Of a stretch of 62,290 bases of DNA, positions 44,629-54,845 are shown piece by piece. The stretch comes from Chromatiales bacterium (lineage in GTDB: Bacteria; Pseudomonadota; Gammaproteobacteria; UBA6429; Thiohalophilaceae). The position numbers and the translations under genes were made by a program. Under the pieces are notes generated by a model that worked only from the letters and a program-made list of their open reading frames with translations, did no database searches and was not told the DNA's origin. The first letter of the stretch is position 1. Each line of letters starts with the position of its first letter. The stretch is from NCBI GenBank assembly GCA_027076325.1, contig JALTJZ010000035.1, positions 1 to 62,290 of the forward strand, written 5' to 3'.

Positions 44629-45048
44629 ATGAAAGATACTAATGAAACCAATGGCTTACAGAAAGCAGGCTTAAAAGCGACATTACCGCGCCTAAAAATT
44701 CTTAAATTTCTGGAGTCCACCACGGTGCGCCATTTAAGCGCTGAAGATGTTTATAAAGCCATGTTAGATGGGGGTGAAGAAGTCGGCCTGGCCACTATTT
44801 ATCGGGTGTTAACGCAATTTGAGTCGGCAGGGCTGGTTACACGACATCATTTTGAAGGCGGTCATTCGGTCTTTGAGCTTAACGAAGGTAAACATCACGA
44901 TCATATTGTTTGTGTAAAGTGTGGCAAAGTAGAGGAATTTTATGACGAGACCATCGAAGAACGGCAACATTTAATTGCTGAAAAAAATGGCTTTAGTATG
45001 ACTGACCATGCTTTAACAATTTATGGTGTTTGTGCGGATTGTAAATAA
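44629..45048 (+). CDS. fur: Ferric uptake regulator Fur
   Basis: 139 residues. A winged-helix domain (LKATLPRLKILKFLE, ATIYRVLTQFESAGLV) is followed by the metal-binding part: HHDHIVCVKCGKVEEF supplies His and the structural-zinc Cys pair, with a second pair near the end (GVCADC). It represses iron uptake genes when iron is sufficient. It is divergent from bamE. Confidence 0.96.
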   Translation: MKDTNETNGLQKAGLKATLPRLKILKFLESTTVRHLSAEDVYKAMLDGGEEVGLATIYRVLTQFESAGLVTRHHFEGGHSVFELNEGKHHDHIVCVKCGKVEEFYDETIEERQHLIAEKNGFSMTDHALTIYGVCADCK

Positions 45049-45197
45049 AATAATTTCTGGATATGTTTGTGTTTAGTAGTTTGGAAACAGCTTGAAGTTG
45101 CTAAATCTGTCGTGTATTTTCTCCCGCAGTATTTTTAGAACACAATGGGTTGAATTTAATCTTCGGGGGAAGCAATAAGGAAAACAGTGGTATAATT

Positions 45198-46901
45198 CTA
45201 GGCTAATTCAACTGTTTTTGCTGTTGCAGGTTGTTTAGCTTGCTCAATCATTTCTTGTGCATGTGAACGGGTTTGTTCCGTAATATTTAGTCCACCTAAC
45301 ATCCGGGCAATTTCTTCAATGCGTTGTTCTTTACTTAAGTTTGTAATTTGGGTTGTGGTGACTTTTTTATTCGATGTTTTATTGACCAGTAAATGCTGGT
45401 GACCCAGTGCAGCGACTTGTGGTAAGTGGGTTACACAGAGTACTTGACTGTGTTCAGACAGTGCGCGTAGTTCCAGGCCAACTATTTCTGCCACACGACC
45501 GCCAATACCCACATCCACCTCGTCAAATACCAGTGTTGGAATACGGGTGTCTTTTGCAGTAATAACATTAATCGCTAAACTGATACGAGATAGCTCGCCA
45601 CCGGAAGCTACTTTGGTGAGGGGCTTGAGTGGCTGGCCGGGGTTGGCACTGACTAAAAATTCTATTGCATCCAGCCCTAATGCAGAAAAATTTGTATCAT
45701 CTGGTACATTGCTGCTAACTTCAAACTTACCACCTTCCATGCCTAAGGTTTGCATACTGGCGGTTACCCGTTTTGATAATTTTTTAGCCGCAGCCTGCCG
45801 TTTTTTTGTAAGTTCGTTTGCTGCATCAAGATAGGCACTGGCTGCCTGTTCAATTTCGGACTCCAGGTTGCCTAAACGCACATCGGCATTTTCCAGTGCA
45901 TCGCGTTCTTTTTTTAGTTTTGGTAATAAAGTATGCAGCTCATCGATACCAATATTATGTTTGCGTGACAGGTTCTGAATGTCGGCCAATCGTTGTTCTA
46001 ATAATTCAAGGCGTTGTGGATCAATTTCAAGTGAAGAACTGTAGCTGCGTAATTCACTGGTGGCTTCTTCAATATTGATAAGGGCGTTATTTAATAATTC
46101 ATTGGCGGGTTTTATTGCTTCGTCCAGTTTACTCAATGTATCGAGTTCGGCGATTGATTTATTCAGAATATGGTTAACATTAATGTTTTCGTCGTCCATC
46201 AAGCTGCGTAAAACAGAATCACTGCTGCTCAGTAGCTGGCTGGCATTGGCGAGGCGTTTATGCTCTATTTCAATTTCCTTTACTTCGCCTTCTGCTAAAT
46301 TGAGCGTTTCGAGCTCATCGACCTGGTAGTGCAACAAGTCCAGTTGTGCTGCGCGGTCTTTACTGGCTTGTGTTAACCGTTGGTATTCACTGTTAAGTTG
46401 TTGCCATATTTTAAATGCCTGTTTTACGTTATCCAGTTGTTTCTGGTTTCCTGCATAGTCATCAAGTAGTAGACGTTGTAAGTCGGCTTTTAATAGTGAC
46501 TGATGTTCATGTTGCCCATGCAGGTCAACCAGTTTTTCACCCAGTTCGCGGAGTAATTTAATCGGGCTGGGAATACCATTAATAAAGGCTTTGGATGTAC
46601 CATTAGTATTGATAGAGCGGCGAATAATACATTCGTTTTCGCTATTCATTTCATGTTCAACCAGCCAGGCTTCCGCATCGGGGGCATCGGCGGTGCTAAA
46701 GCTTACGCTGACTTCGGCCTTGTCACAGCCGTGGCGCACAATGGAACTGTCGGCACGGTCGCCGAGTGATAAGCCCAATGCATCGAGCAGGATGGATTTA
46801 CCGGCACCCGTTTCACCGGTGACGATGGTTAAGCCATTGTTGATTTCAATATCGAGTTTTTCAACAACCGCAAAATTCCAGATGTGTATGTAAGTTAGCA
46901 T
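45198..46901 (-). CDS. recN: DNA repair protein RecN
   Basis: 567 residues, close to the usual length. The N-terminus IWNFAVVEKLDIEINNGLTIVTGETGAGKS contains the Walker A site. Two long coiled-coil segments (about residues 150-390) surround the hinge. The C-terminal ATPase half has ASGGELSRISLAI (signature) and PTLVFDEVDVGIGG (Walker B). RecN is an SMC-like ATPase in double-strand-break repair. It follows nadK on the same strand after about 24 bases, and the pair is probably one operon. Confidence 0.95.
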   Translation of the reverse strand: MLTYIHIWNFAVVEKLDIEINNGLTIVTGETGAGKSILLDALGLSLGDRADSSIVRHGCDKAEVSVSFSTADAPDAEAWLVEHEMNSENECIIRRSINTNGTSKAFINGIPSPIKLLRELGEKLVDLHGQHEHQSLLKADLQRLLLDDYAGNQKQLDNVKQAFKIWQQLNSEYQRLTQASKDRAAQLDLLHYQVDELETLNLAEGEVKEIEIEHKRLANASQLLSSSDSVLRSLMDDENINVNHILNKSIAELDTLSKLDEAIKPANELLNNALINIEEATSELRSYSSSLEIDPQRLELLEQRLADIQNLSRKHNIGIDELHTLLPKLKKERDALENADVRLGNLESEIEQAASAYLDAANELTKKRQAAAKKLSKRVTASMQTLGMEGGKFEVSSNVPDDTNFSALGLDAIEFLVSANPGQPLKPLTKVASGGELSRISLAINVITAKDTRIPTLVFDEVDVGIGGRVAEIVGLELRALSEHSQVLCVTHLPQVAALGHQHLLVNKTSNKKVTTTQITNLSKEQRIEEIARMLGGLNITEQTRSHAQEMIEQAKQPATAKTVELA

Positions 46902-46925
46902 GTCTTAAGTTTATTCTTTGAGTTG

Positions 46926-47804
46926 TTACAGGTTTTCGCCCCAGTGTAATTTCGCACGCAAAATTTCAAAGTAGTCGTGTTTACAGGGATGGATAATGCG
47001 TACAATGGATTTTTTCTTGAAGATGTGAATTTTATCACCACTGTCAACAGGCAGGTTAATTTGCCCATCGCAACTGAGTTGCACTTTTGTACTGACGGCT
47101 TCGCGCACAATAATTTCAATCTCGCTGTCACCATCAATCACAATGGGGCGGTAGCTCATACTGTGCGGGCAAATGGGTACCAGAATCATTGCATCCATAT
47201 CCGGCTCGAGAATGGGGCCACCACCGGACAGGGCATAGGCGGTTGAGCCTGTGGGGCTTGAAACAATCAGGCCATCGGAACGCATACTGTTGAGCCAACG
47301 ACCATTAATATAGGTCTCGGTCTCAATCATACGTGCCATTTCCCATTTGTGGACAACCACATCATTAAAAGCATCGGATTCGGTAAAGCTGCCATCGGCG
47401 TGCTCGATGCGTGCAGTGAGCATAATGCGGTGTTCTTCCTCGAATTTGCCATCGAGAATTTCGCCCATGCGTTGGGTCATTTCGTAAGGTGAAACGTCTA
47501 CCAAAAAGCCTAAACGCCCCAGATTAATGCCTAACACCGGGCACTTGTAATTGATAAGGTTGCGCACAGCATTTAACAATGTGCCATCGCCGCCAACGGT
47601 GATAACCAGATCTGAGGTAGTGCCAATTTCATCAAGTGTGGCGGTTTTAATCGTTTTATCTTTTAAAGTATCAGCAGTATCCTGGTCGATAAGTACGTCA
47701 CAGCCGCGTTTGGCTAAAAAACGGGACAGGCTTAATAGAGTGACTTCCACGCTGGGATCACCGTATTTGCCAATTAACCCAATTTTATTGAACTCATTTT
47801 TCAT
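46926..47804 (-). CDS. nadK: NAD kinase
   Basis: 292 residues from the ATG at 47804; an ATG at 47822 would add six residues and neither has a clear ribosome site. Motifs include NKIGLIGKYGDP, VITVGGDGTLL (the GGDG phosphate loop), NLGRLGFL and a TGSTAYALSGGGP catalytic block. It phosphorylates NAD to NADP in the cytoplasm. It diverges from hrcA, with the CIRCE site between them. Confidence 0.95.
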   Translation of the reverse strand: MKNEFNKIGLIGKYGDPSVEVTLLSLSRFLAKRGCDVLIDQDTADTLKDKTIKTATLDEIGTTSDLVITVGGDGTLLNAVRNLINYKCPVLGINLGRLGFLVDVSPYEMTQRMGEILDGKFEEEHRIMLTARIEHADGSFTESDAFNDVVVHKWEMARMIETETYINGRWLNSMRSDGLIVSSPTGSTAYALSGGGPILEPDMDAMILVPICPHSMSYRPIVIDGDSEIEIIVREAVSTKVQLSCDGQINLPVDSGDKIHIFKKKSIVRIIHPCKHDYFEILRAKLHWGENL

Positions 47805-47918
47805 ATGGGTCAACGTTATCATAGAGCTAGAGTGCGGGCTATAGATCTATTTATGTTTGGTTCAGCGGTGATGGCTGTGTGCATTTTTATTGTGGTTACG
47901 GATTTTATGTTTTTCAGA

Positions 47919-47945
47919 TTAGCAGTCTGGCAATTCGAGTGCTAA
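47919..47945 (+). promoter_or_regulatory. CIRCE operator of the heat-shock operon
   Basis: TTAGCAGTC-N9-GAGTGCTAA matches the CIRCE consensus TTAGCACTC-N9-GAGTGCTAA with one mismatch and the exact nine-base spacer. HrcA binds this site. It lies about 50 bases before the hrcA start, so the operon is self-repressed. Confidence 0.92.
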
Positions 47946-47995
47946 AATAAGGCTAGATTAATTTTGGCAATGTAAATGCGTGGATAGTGAGTTTT

Positions 47996-49072
47996 ATGCC
48001 TGAGCACTCCGAACCGTCCGAACTTCCAGAATCTGGTATTTCCGAGAGAGCACAATATTTGCTCAAATCTCTCGTAGAACGCTATATTGCCGATGGTCAG
48101 CCAGTCGGCTCGCGGGTATTGGCAAAGGACAGTGGCATTAAGCTTAGCCCTGCCACGGTACGCAATGTGATGTCGGATCTGGAAGATTTAGGCTTGATTA
48201 CCGCACCCCATACCTCGGCAGGACGAATCCCAACCGTGCAGGGTTACCGGCTGTTTATCGACAGCTTACTTACTATTAAGCCGCTTGGTGATGAACAGGT
48301 CGAGCAGTTTAAGTCTCAATTTACGCAACAGCCGAACTCTGGGTTACCGTCATCCGAGAATTTAATTGAAAAAGCATCGGGTATGCTATCGGCGATGACT
48401 AAAATGGCGGGTGTTGTGATGTTGCCAAAGCATGACAAGGTTGTGCTGAAGCATATTGAGTTTTTAATTTTATCGGCTAGAAGTGTTCTGGTGATTATGG
48501 TGGTCAATAATGACGAAGTTATCAATAAGGTGATTGATACACAGCGTGAATACTCATCCATTGAATTACAACAAACAGCTAATTTTCTAAATCAGGAATA
48601 TGCCGGCCACGAGTTACCTAACATCCGCGCTAGCCTATATAAAAGTATGCAGGAGGTGCGTGAAGACATGCACCGTATTATGCAAACAGCGGTTGAAATG
48701 GCCGACCAGGTGATTGACAGAAATAAAGATTCCGACTTTATCCTCGCCGGTGAAACCAATTTAATGCAATATAATGAAATGGCTGACGTGGACAAGCTGC
48801 GTCAGTTATTTGAGGCCTTTAACACCAAGCAGGATGTGCTGCACCTGCTGGATAATTCTATTCATGCCGATGGCATGCAGATTTTTATCGGTGAAGAGTC
48901 TGGCTACTCAGCATTTGGTGAATGTTCGGTAGTGACTTCACCCTATCAGGTCGATGATCAGGTGGTGGGTGTGCTGGGAGTCATTGGCCCAACCCGGATG
49001 GCTTACGACAAAGTGATTCCGATAGTGGATGTCACTGCAAAATTATTGGGATCGGTCTTGAGCTCTGAATAA
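47996..49072 (+). CDS. hrcA: Heat-inducible transcription repressor HrcA
   Basis: 358 residues from ATG 47996 (a GTG at 47987 is an alternative). The N-terminal winged helix (ERAQYLLKSLVERYIADGQPVGSRVL, LSPATVRNVMSDLEDLGL, PHTSAGRIPT) is followed by the GAF-like core and dimerisation region ending TRMAYDKVIPIVD. HrcA binds CIRCE and is kept active by the GroE chaperonin. It is first gene of an hrcA-grpE-dnaK-dnaJ transcript. Confidence 0.95.
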   Translation: MPEHSEPSELPESGISERAQYLLKSLVERYIADGQPVGSRVLAKDSGIKLSPATVRNVMSDLEDLGLITAPHTSAGRIPTVQGYRLFIDSLLTIKPLGDEQVEQFKSQFTQQPNSGLPSSENLIEKASGMLSAMTKMAGVVMLPKHDKVVLKHIEFLILSARSVLVIMVVNNDEVINKVIDTQREYSSIELQQTANFLNQEYAGHELPNIRASLYKSMQEVREDMHRIMQTAVEMADQVIDRNKDSDFILAGETNLMQYNEMADVDKLRQLFEAFNTKQDVLHLLDNSIHADGMQIFIGEESGYSAFGECSVVTSPYQVDDQVVGVLGVIGPTRMAYDKVIPIVDVTAKLLGSVLSSE

Positions 49073-49157
49073 TTGCCCCCATATAGCCTGACAGAAAGCA
49101 GAAACAATAAATTGTAAGTATTAACCAATCTACTAGATAAAGGTATTTGGAGACGTG

Positions 49158-49769
49158 ATGACAGATACAGAAAACAGCACAAAGGAAGAACAAGTGCAGC
49201 AACAGGATACCATGGAACAACAGGATACCATGGAGCAAGAGGCAACCGAACCACAAACAGACAGTGTGGAAGATCTGCAAAAACGCCTTGCAGAAGCAGA
49301 AGCGGCACAAAAAGAGGCGCAGGACAAGCTGCTGCGGGCACATGCAGAGATAGAAAATATTCGTCGCCGCAGTGAACGTGAGCTGGAAAATGCACATAAA
49401 TATGGCATGGAAAAATTTGCGACGGAACTATTGCCTATTATTGATAGCCTGGAATTTGGTTTGGTGGCTGCCAGCGCAGATGACGCCGATATTGAAAAAG
49501 TACGTGAAGGTACTGAGTTAACCATTAAAATGTTAGCTTCTGTTTTTGACAAATTTGGTATCAATTCGGTGCACCCTGTCGATGAGGCGTTTGATCCGGA
49601 GTTTCATCAGGCGATGAGCATGATTGAACACCCGGAAAAAGATCCAAATACGGTCATCGATGTGATGCAAAAAGGTTATATGTTGAACGATAGACTGATT
49701 CGCCCTGCAATGGTGGTTGTTTCTAAAGCACCGGCGAAGACAGACAAGGAAAATGACGAAAAAACATAG
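49158..49769 (+). CDS. grpE: Nucleotide exchange factor GrpE
   Basis: 203 residues from ATG 49158, six bases after a GGAG site. A long N-terminal coiled coil (about 40-85, LQKRLAEAEAAQKEAQDKLLRAHAEIENIRRR) precedes the beta domain with HQAMSMIEHPEKDPNTVIDVMQKGY and the RPAMVVVSK ending. It releases ADP from DnaK. The disordered N-terminus contains a tandem 18-base repeat (QQDTME twice), a likely length-variable stretch. Confidence 0.95.
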   Translation: MTDTENSTKEEQVQQQDTMEQQDTMEQEATEPQTDSVEDLQKRLAEAEAAQKEAQDKLLRAHAEIENIRRRSERELENAHKYGMEKFATELLPIIDSLEFGLVAASADDADIEKVREGTELTIKMLASVFDKFGINSVHPVDEAFDPEFHQAMSMIEHPEKDPNTVIDVMQKGYMLNDRLIRPAMVVVSKAPAKTDKENDEKT

Positions 49770-49855
49770 TCAACACTTGATGTTCGGAAAAAAGACCCTA
49801 TTAATTAATCAGGTTAAATTTTAAGTAAATTATTAAAGTATTTTTTTGGAGACAA

Positions 49856-51790
49856 ATGGCAATGGGCAAAATAATTGGTATTGATTTAGGTACAACAAAT
49901 TCATGCGTAGCAGTAATGGAAGGTGGCACCCCAAAGGTTATTGAAAATGCCGAAGGCGATCGCACTACACCTTCTATTGTTGCCTTTACTGGAGATGAAG
50001 TGATTGTCGGGCAACCTGCTAAACGCCAGGCGGTTACTAATCCGGCCAATACACTATATGCGGTTAAGCGTCTTATTGGGCGCCGTTTTAAAGACGAAGA
50101 AGTGCAGAAAGATATTGAAATGGTGCCATTCAAGATTATTGAAGCCGATAATGGTGATGCATGGGTTGAAGCCGAAGGCAAAAAAATGGCACCACCTGAA
50201 GTTTCTGCACGTATTTTGCAAAAAATGAAAAAAACAGCAGAAGATTATCTTGGTGAAGAAGTCACCGAAGCTGTTATTACCGTCCCTGCTTATTTTAATG
50301 ACTCACAACGTCAGGCAACCAAAGACGCTGGCAAAATTGCTGGCCTGGAAGTAAAACGTATTATTAACGAGCCAACAGCGGCGGCACTCGCCTTTGGTAT
50401 TGACAAAAAAGAAGGTGATCGCAAAGTTGCAGTATATGATCTAGGCGGTGGCACATTCGATATTTCAATTATTGAAATTGCCGACATCGATGGCGAGCAT
50501 CAAATCGAAGTACTTTCAACCAATGGCGACACCTTCCTTGGTGGTGAAGATTTCGATCTGCGTTTAATCGACTACCTTGTTGAAGAATTTAAGAAAGAGC
50601 AGGGTATTGACTTACGTAACGATCCGCTTGCACTACAGCGTTTAAAAGAAGCCGCAGAGAAAGCGAAAATTGAACTGTCTTCTACGCAACAAACAGATGT
50701 GAATTTGCCATATGTAACCGCCGATGCAAGTGGGCCTAAGCACTTAAATATTAAAGTGACACGTGCGAAACTAGAATCATTAGTTGAAGATTTGGTTGCG
50801 CGTACAATTGAGCCCTGTAAAAGAGCGTTAAAAGATGCAGATTTATCAGAGTCGGATATTGATGATGTTATTTTAGTGGGCGGTCAGTCACGCATGCCTA
50901 AAGTACAGGAAGAAGTAGAAGCTTTCTTCGGTAAAGCACCGCGTAAAGACGTGAACCCGGACGAAGCCGTTGCGGTTGGTGCAGCCATTCAGGGTGGCGT
51001 ATTAGGCGGCGACGTTAAAGATGTTTTATTACTGGATGTAACACCTTTATCTCTGGGTATTGAAACCATGGGTGGTGTGATGACCAAACTCATCGAAAAA
51101 AATACGACCATCCCAACGAAGGCTCAACAGGTGTTCTCGACTGCTGAAGATAACCAGACAGCAGTAACGGTACATGTGTTACAAGGTGAACGTGAACGCG
51201 CTGATGCGAATAAATCTTTAGGTCGCTTTGACTTACAGGATATTCCACCGGCACAGCGAGGTACACCACAAATTGAAGTGTCGTTTGATATTGATGCCAA
51301 TGGTATTTTAAATGTATCGGCTAAAGATAAAGCAACAGGTAAGGAACAGTCCATTGTGATTAAAGCATCCAGTGGTTTATCGGATGAAGAAGTTGAAGCA
51401 ATGGTACGTGATGCAGAAGCTCACGCCGATGAAGATAAAAAGTTCCAGGAAATGGTAACGGTACGCAACACAGCAGAATCCATGATTAATGCAACGCAAA
51501 AATCAATGGAAGAGCTGGGCGACAAGCTTGAAGAAAGCGAAAAGGCACCCATTGAAGCAGCAATTAAAGATTTGCAGGAAGCATTAAAAGGTGAAGATAA
51601 AGATGATATCGAAGCCAAAACAAAAGCACTAACCGATGCTTCTGCGAAGATGGCTGAAAAAGTATATGCAGAAAAAGCGAACGGTGCTGACGCAGCTGGT
51701 GGATCTGCCGATGCGGGTGCAAATACAAATGCAAATGCAAATGACGATGTTGTTGATGCAGAGTTTGAAGAAGTAAAAGACAACAAGTAA
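49856..51790 (+). CDS. dnaK: Chaperone DnaK (Hsp70)
   Basis: 644 residues. ATG 49856 follows GGAGA by a few bases; an ATG at 49862 would give the more usual [10 protein letters not shown] start. Signatures include [32 protein letters not shown], the [12 protein letters not shown] region, the [15 protein letters not shown] linker, and a C-terminal lid with an Ala/Asn/Gly-rich tail ending DAEFEEVKD. It is an ATP-driven chaperone working with DnaJ and GrpE. A large hairpin follows before dnaJ. Confidence 0.97.
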   Translation: MAMGKIIGIDLGTTNSCVAVMEGGTPKVIENAEGDRTTPSIVAFTGDEVIVGQPAKRQAVTNPANTLYAVKRLIGRRFKDEEVQKDIEMVPFKIIEADNGDAWVEAEGKKMAPPEVSARILQKMKKTAEDYLGEEVTEAVITVPAYFNDSQRQATKDAGKIAGLEVKRIINEPTAAALAFGIDKKEGDRKVAVYDLGGGTFDISIIEIADIDGEHQIEVLSTNGDTFLGGEDFDLRLIDYLVEEFKKEQGIDLRNDPLALQRLKEAAEKAKIELSSTQQTDVNLPYVTADASGPKHLNIKVTRAKLESLVEDLVARTIEPCKRALKDADLSESDIDDVILVGGQSRMPKVQEEVEAFFGKAPRKDVNPDEAVAVGAAIQGGVLGGDVKDVLLLDVTPLSLGIETMGGVMTKLIEKNTTIPTKAQQVFSTAEDNQTAVTVHVLQGERERADANKSLGRFDLQDIPPAQRGTPQIEVSFDIDANGILNVSAKDKATGKEQSIVIKASSGLSDEEVEAMVRDAEAHADEDKKFQEMVTVRNTAESMINATQKSMEELGDKLEESEKAPIEAAIKDLQEALKGEDKDDIEAKTKALTDASAKMAEKVYAEKANGADAAGGSADAGANTNANANDDVVDAEFEEVKDNK

Positions 51791-51809
51791 ATATCAATAA
51801 CAAAGTGCT

Positions 51810-51841
51810 ACCAAAAGGCGTGAATATTTCACGCCTTTTGG
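51810..51841 (+). terminator. Large hairpin between dnaK and dnaJ
   Basis: CCAAAAGGCGTGAA and TTCACGCCTTTTGG form a perfect 14-bp stem with a three-base loop. Little T-rich sequence follows, so it may attenuate or mark processing instead of fully ending transcription. It would lower dnaJ relative to dnaK. Confidence 0.75.
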
Positions 51842-51867
51842 TGGTTTAGGAAAAAGGTTTGTGAAGT

Positions 51868-53004
51868 ATGTCCAAGCGTGATTATTATGCCGTTCTTGAA
51901 CTGGAAAAAACGGCAACAACAATTGAAATAAAAAAAGCTTTCAAACGTAAAGCGATGAAGTATCACCCCGACAGAAATCCTGATAGTAAAGAAGCGGAAG
52001 AAAAATTCAAAGAAGCCAAAGAAGCACATGATATTTTAACTGACCCACAAAAACGAGCAGCCTATGACCAGTTTGGGCATGCCGGTGTGGATGGTTCAGC
52101 CGGAATGGGTGGAGCGGGTGCCGGTGGAGCCAGTTTTAGTGATGTTTTTGGTGACGTGTTCGGTGATATTTTTGGTGGTGGCCGTGGTGGTGGCGGTGGC
52201 CCACAAGTTTTTCGCGGATCGGATCTAAGATATAACCTTGAGCTGGATCTTGAAGATGCGGTACAAGGCACAGAAGTAAAAATTCGCGTACCGACTCAAG
52301 TGGCTTGCGATACATGTGGCGGCAGTGGTGCTAAAAAAGGAACCAAACCAACAACCTGCGCAACCTGTGGTGGACATGGGCAGGTTCGCATGCAGCAGGG
52401 CTTTTTTTCTTTGCAGCAAACCTGCCCACGCTGTCATGGTACCGGCAAAATGATTACCGACCCCTGCAATAAATGTCATGGTCATGGCCGAGTTGAAAAA
52501 CATAAAACATTATCTGTAAAAGTGCCCCCGGGTGTAGACACGGGTGACCGTATTCGGTTGTCGGGTGAAGGAGAAGCAGGCGAGAACGGTGGGCCAGCCG
52601 GTGATTTATATGTGCATATGAATGTGCGCCCACATAAAATATTTGAACGCGATGGTGTTGATTTATATTGTGAAGTGCCCATTAGTTTTGTAACGGCCAG
52701 CCTCGGAGGAGAACTGGAAGTACCTACACTGGACGGTCGCGTTAAATTAAAAGTACCGGCAGAAACGCAAACTGGAAAGTCATTTCGTTTGCGTGGCAAA
52801 GGCGTAAAAGCAGTGCGTGGCTCAGGTCTGGGTGATTTGATTTGTCGTATAAGCATCGAAACCCCGGTTAACTTAACGCATGAACAAAAAGACTTACTGA
52901 GACAACTTGAAACATCTTTAAATGGTGATGGCGTTCATCATAGCCCTCGCTCAGCATCCTGGGTCGATGGCGTTAAGAAATTTTTTAAAGACATGAAGCT
53001 TTAA
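51868..53004 (+). CDS. dnaJ: Co-chaperone DnaJ (Hsp40)
   Basis: 378 residues. The J domain contains [17 protein letters not shown], with HPD at about residues 32-34. A Gly/Phe-rich region (residues about 75-115) follows, then four zinc-binding repeats [24 protein letters not shown] and CNKCHGHG, and the C-terminal substrate-binding domains. It stimulates DnaK ATP hydrolysis. It shares an operon with dnaK. Confidence 0.97.
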   Translation: MSKRDYYAVLELEKTATTIEIKKAFKRKAMKYHPDRNPDSKEAEEKFKEAKEAHDILTDPQKRAAYDQFGHAGVDGSAGMGGAGAGGASFSDVFGDVFGDIFGGGRGGGGGPQVFRGSDLRYNLELDLEDAVQGTEVKIRVPTQVACDTCGGSGAKKGTKPTTCATCGGHGQVRMQQGFFSLQQTCPRCHGTGKMITDPCNKCHGHGRVEKHKTLSVKVPPGVDTGDRIRLSGEGEAGENGGPAGDLYVHMNVRPHKIFERDGVDLYCEVPISFVTASLGGELEVPTLDGRVKLKVPAETQTGKSFRLRGKGVKAVRGSGLGDLICRISIETPVNLTHEQKDLLRQLETSLNGDGVHHSPRSASWVDGVKKFFKDMKL

Positions 53005-53029
53005 ATACAATAATATCGTATTAAATTTT

Positions 53030-53100
53030 GTCATTGTGAGCGATAGTGCAACAATATGGTATATTGCAAAAAGATAGTTACACTACCGCTTGCAATGAAC
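53030..53100. repeat. REPIN-like inverted pair, GTCATTGCGAGCGATAG family
   Basis: A left arm GTCATTGTGAGCGATAGTGCAA faces a right arm TTACACTACCGCTTGCAATGAAC that is nearly its reverse complement. The pair lies between dnaJ and dapB. Confidence 0.65.
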
Positions 53101-53163
53101 TGAATAAATTTTTTTTCTTCGTGTCCCTTGTGTTCTTCGTGGTTAAAAAATCTATTATTTTAA

Positions 53164-53982
<819 letters not shown>

Positions 53983-54038
53983 TAGCGTTATCGGGCAGCC
54001 AATGTAAAATAGATAGTTGTCTCTTTATTAATTTTTGA

Positions 54039-54598
54039 TTCAGCCCAGATTTTTCCATTATTAATAGTAATTCGGATATACAGCCTGAAGAGCTAAACAC
54101 TTAACAAAAAAACTCAAGCACTGGTTTATCGATGTAAGTGCTTCGTATGTGAAAAGCAGAGATTTAACAAATAAAATAGATTATAACGCTTTCCCACGCT
54201 ATACCTTAAATTTAGGGCTCGGTTACTGAGGGATCCCCACGAAATTTAGCCTTGTCTGTCTTTGCGAGGAAACACTGAAAAACAGGTGTTTTTCAGTGTT
54301 GACGCGGCAAACTTATCATTAAAGGTTATCAACTTAAGATTGCCGCCCTCACGTTGTTGCTTCGCAATGACCGCGTTTTATTCCAGTATGGATACCAGGA
54401 TCTACGGCGACTAAACTTAAAGACTATTGGCGCCTGGAGATTAATGTAACAAAATCATTTAAAGAAAAAATGCAGCTGTTTTTTAATGTACGCAATGCGC
54501 TGAATCGTGAAAATTATTTACCTTCACTCATCGAGCAGAGTGGCGGCATCCCGGAGGCTGGAATTACTATCGACATGGGGGTCAAATATCAAATTTAG
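54039..54598 (+). pseudogene. Decayed TonB-dependent receptor, C-terminal fragments in three pieces
   Basis: Piece A (54039-54101) reads FSPDFSIINSNSDIQPEELNT then a stop; it matches the receptor hallmark 'N-x-D-x-x-PEE'. Piece B (54089-54229), shifted in frame, reads HWFIDVSASYVKS and PRYTLNLGLGY then a stop, two barrel strands. Piece C (54416-54598) reads DYWRLEINVTKSF, LFFNVRNALNREN and ends ITIDMGVKYQI, the receptor C-terminus. Between B and C lies a repeat-rich stretch (about 54233-54415). All pieces are in order on one strand. The N-terminal plug and most of the barrel are gone. No open frame here exceeds about 60 residues. Confidence 0.75.
54233..54415. mobile_element. Repeat element interrupting the TonB receptor remnant
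   Basis: This stretch shares TTTGCGAGG and CGCAATGAC ends with the dispersed GTCATTGCGAG family, facing each other. Inside is a perfect 14-bp palindrome with a two-base loop (AACACTGAAAAACA-GG-TGTTTTTCAGTGTT, 54271-54300). It has no coding capacity and could be a small non-autonomous element. Exact ends are uncertain. Confidence 0.5.
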
Positions 54599-54709
54599 CC
54601 CTGTTTTGCATCTGCTGTACCGTTTAGCCGACGGCTGTGAGCCGCTTTACTCGCTAGCGAGCTCTGCTCAGCTCAATCGTATTTTTCAATAATTAAAGCC
54701 AAGCGCCAC
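54599..54709. other. Spacer upstream of the carA promoter
   Basis: Short non-coding stretch containing GC-rich self-complementary sequence (TAGCCGACGGCTGTGAGCCG, CTCGCTAGCGAG). I see no gene. Confidence 0.35.
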
Positions 54710-54738
54710 TGGAAACCAATGCCATCTTAAAGTACAAT
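54710..54738 (+). promoter_or_regulatory. Candidate carAB promoter
   Basis: TGGAAA (54710-54715) and TACAAT (54733-54738) are 17 bases apart, matching four and five of six consensus positions. A leader of roughly 100 bases would precede carA. Confidence 0.5.
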
Positions 54739-54788
54739 CCTTTCGGTCGGCATTATATGTCTCGGCCACACTGAATTCTTAAAATAAG

Positions 54789-54823
54789 CGGGAGACCTTC
54801 GGTTTAGAGGGCACTCCCGTTTT
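54789..54823 (+). promoter_or_regulatory. carA leader hairpin (possible attenuator)
   Basis: CGGGAG pairs with CTCCCG across a 19-base loop, followed by TTTT, ending 20 bases before the carA start. The form is that of an intrinsic terminator inside a leader, which suggests transcription attenuation of carAB. The stem is short, so a folding prediction is needed. Confidence 0.5.
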
Positions 54824-54845
54824 GTGCATCTACGCGGAGGTTTCA

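Noticed and set aside
54271-54300. Palindrome as part of a CRISPR array
   Set aside because: It is a single perfect inverted repeat with no regularly spaced copies or spacers.
54507-54692. 61-residue open frame overlapping the TonB receptor remnant
   Set aside because: Another frame carries the clear receptor C-terminus; this one has no family features.
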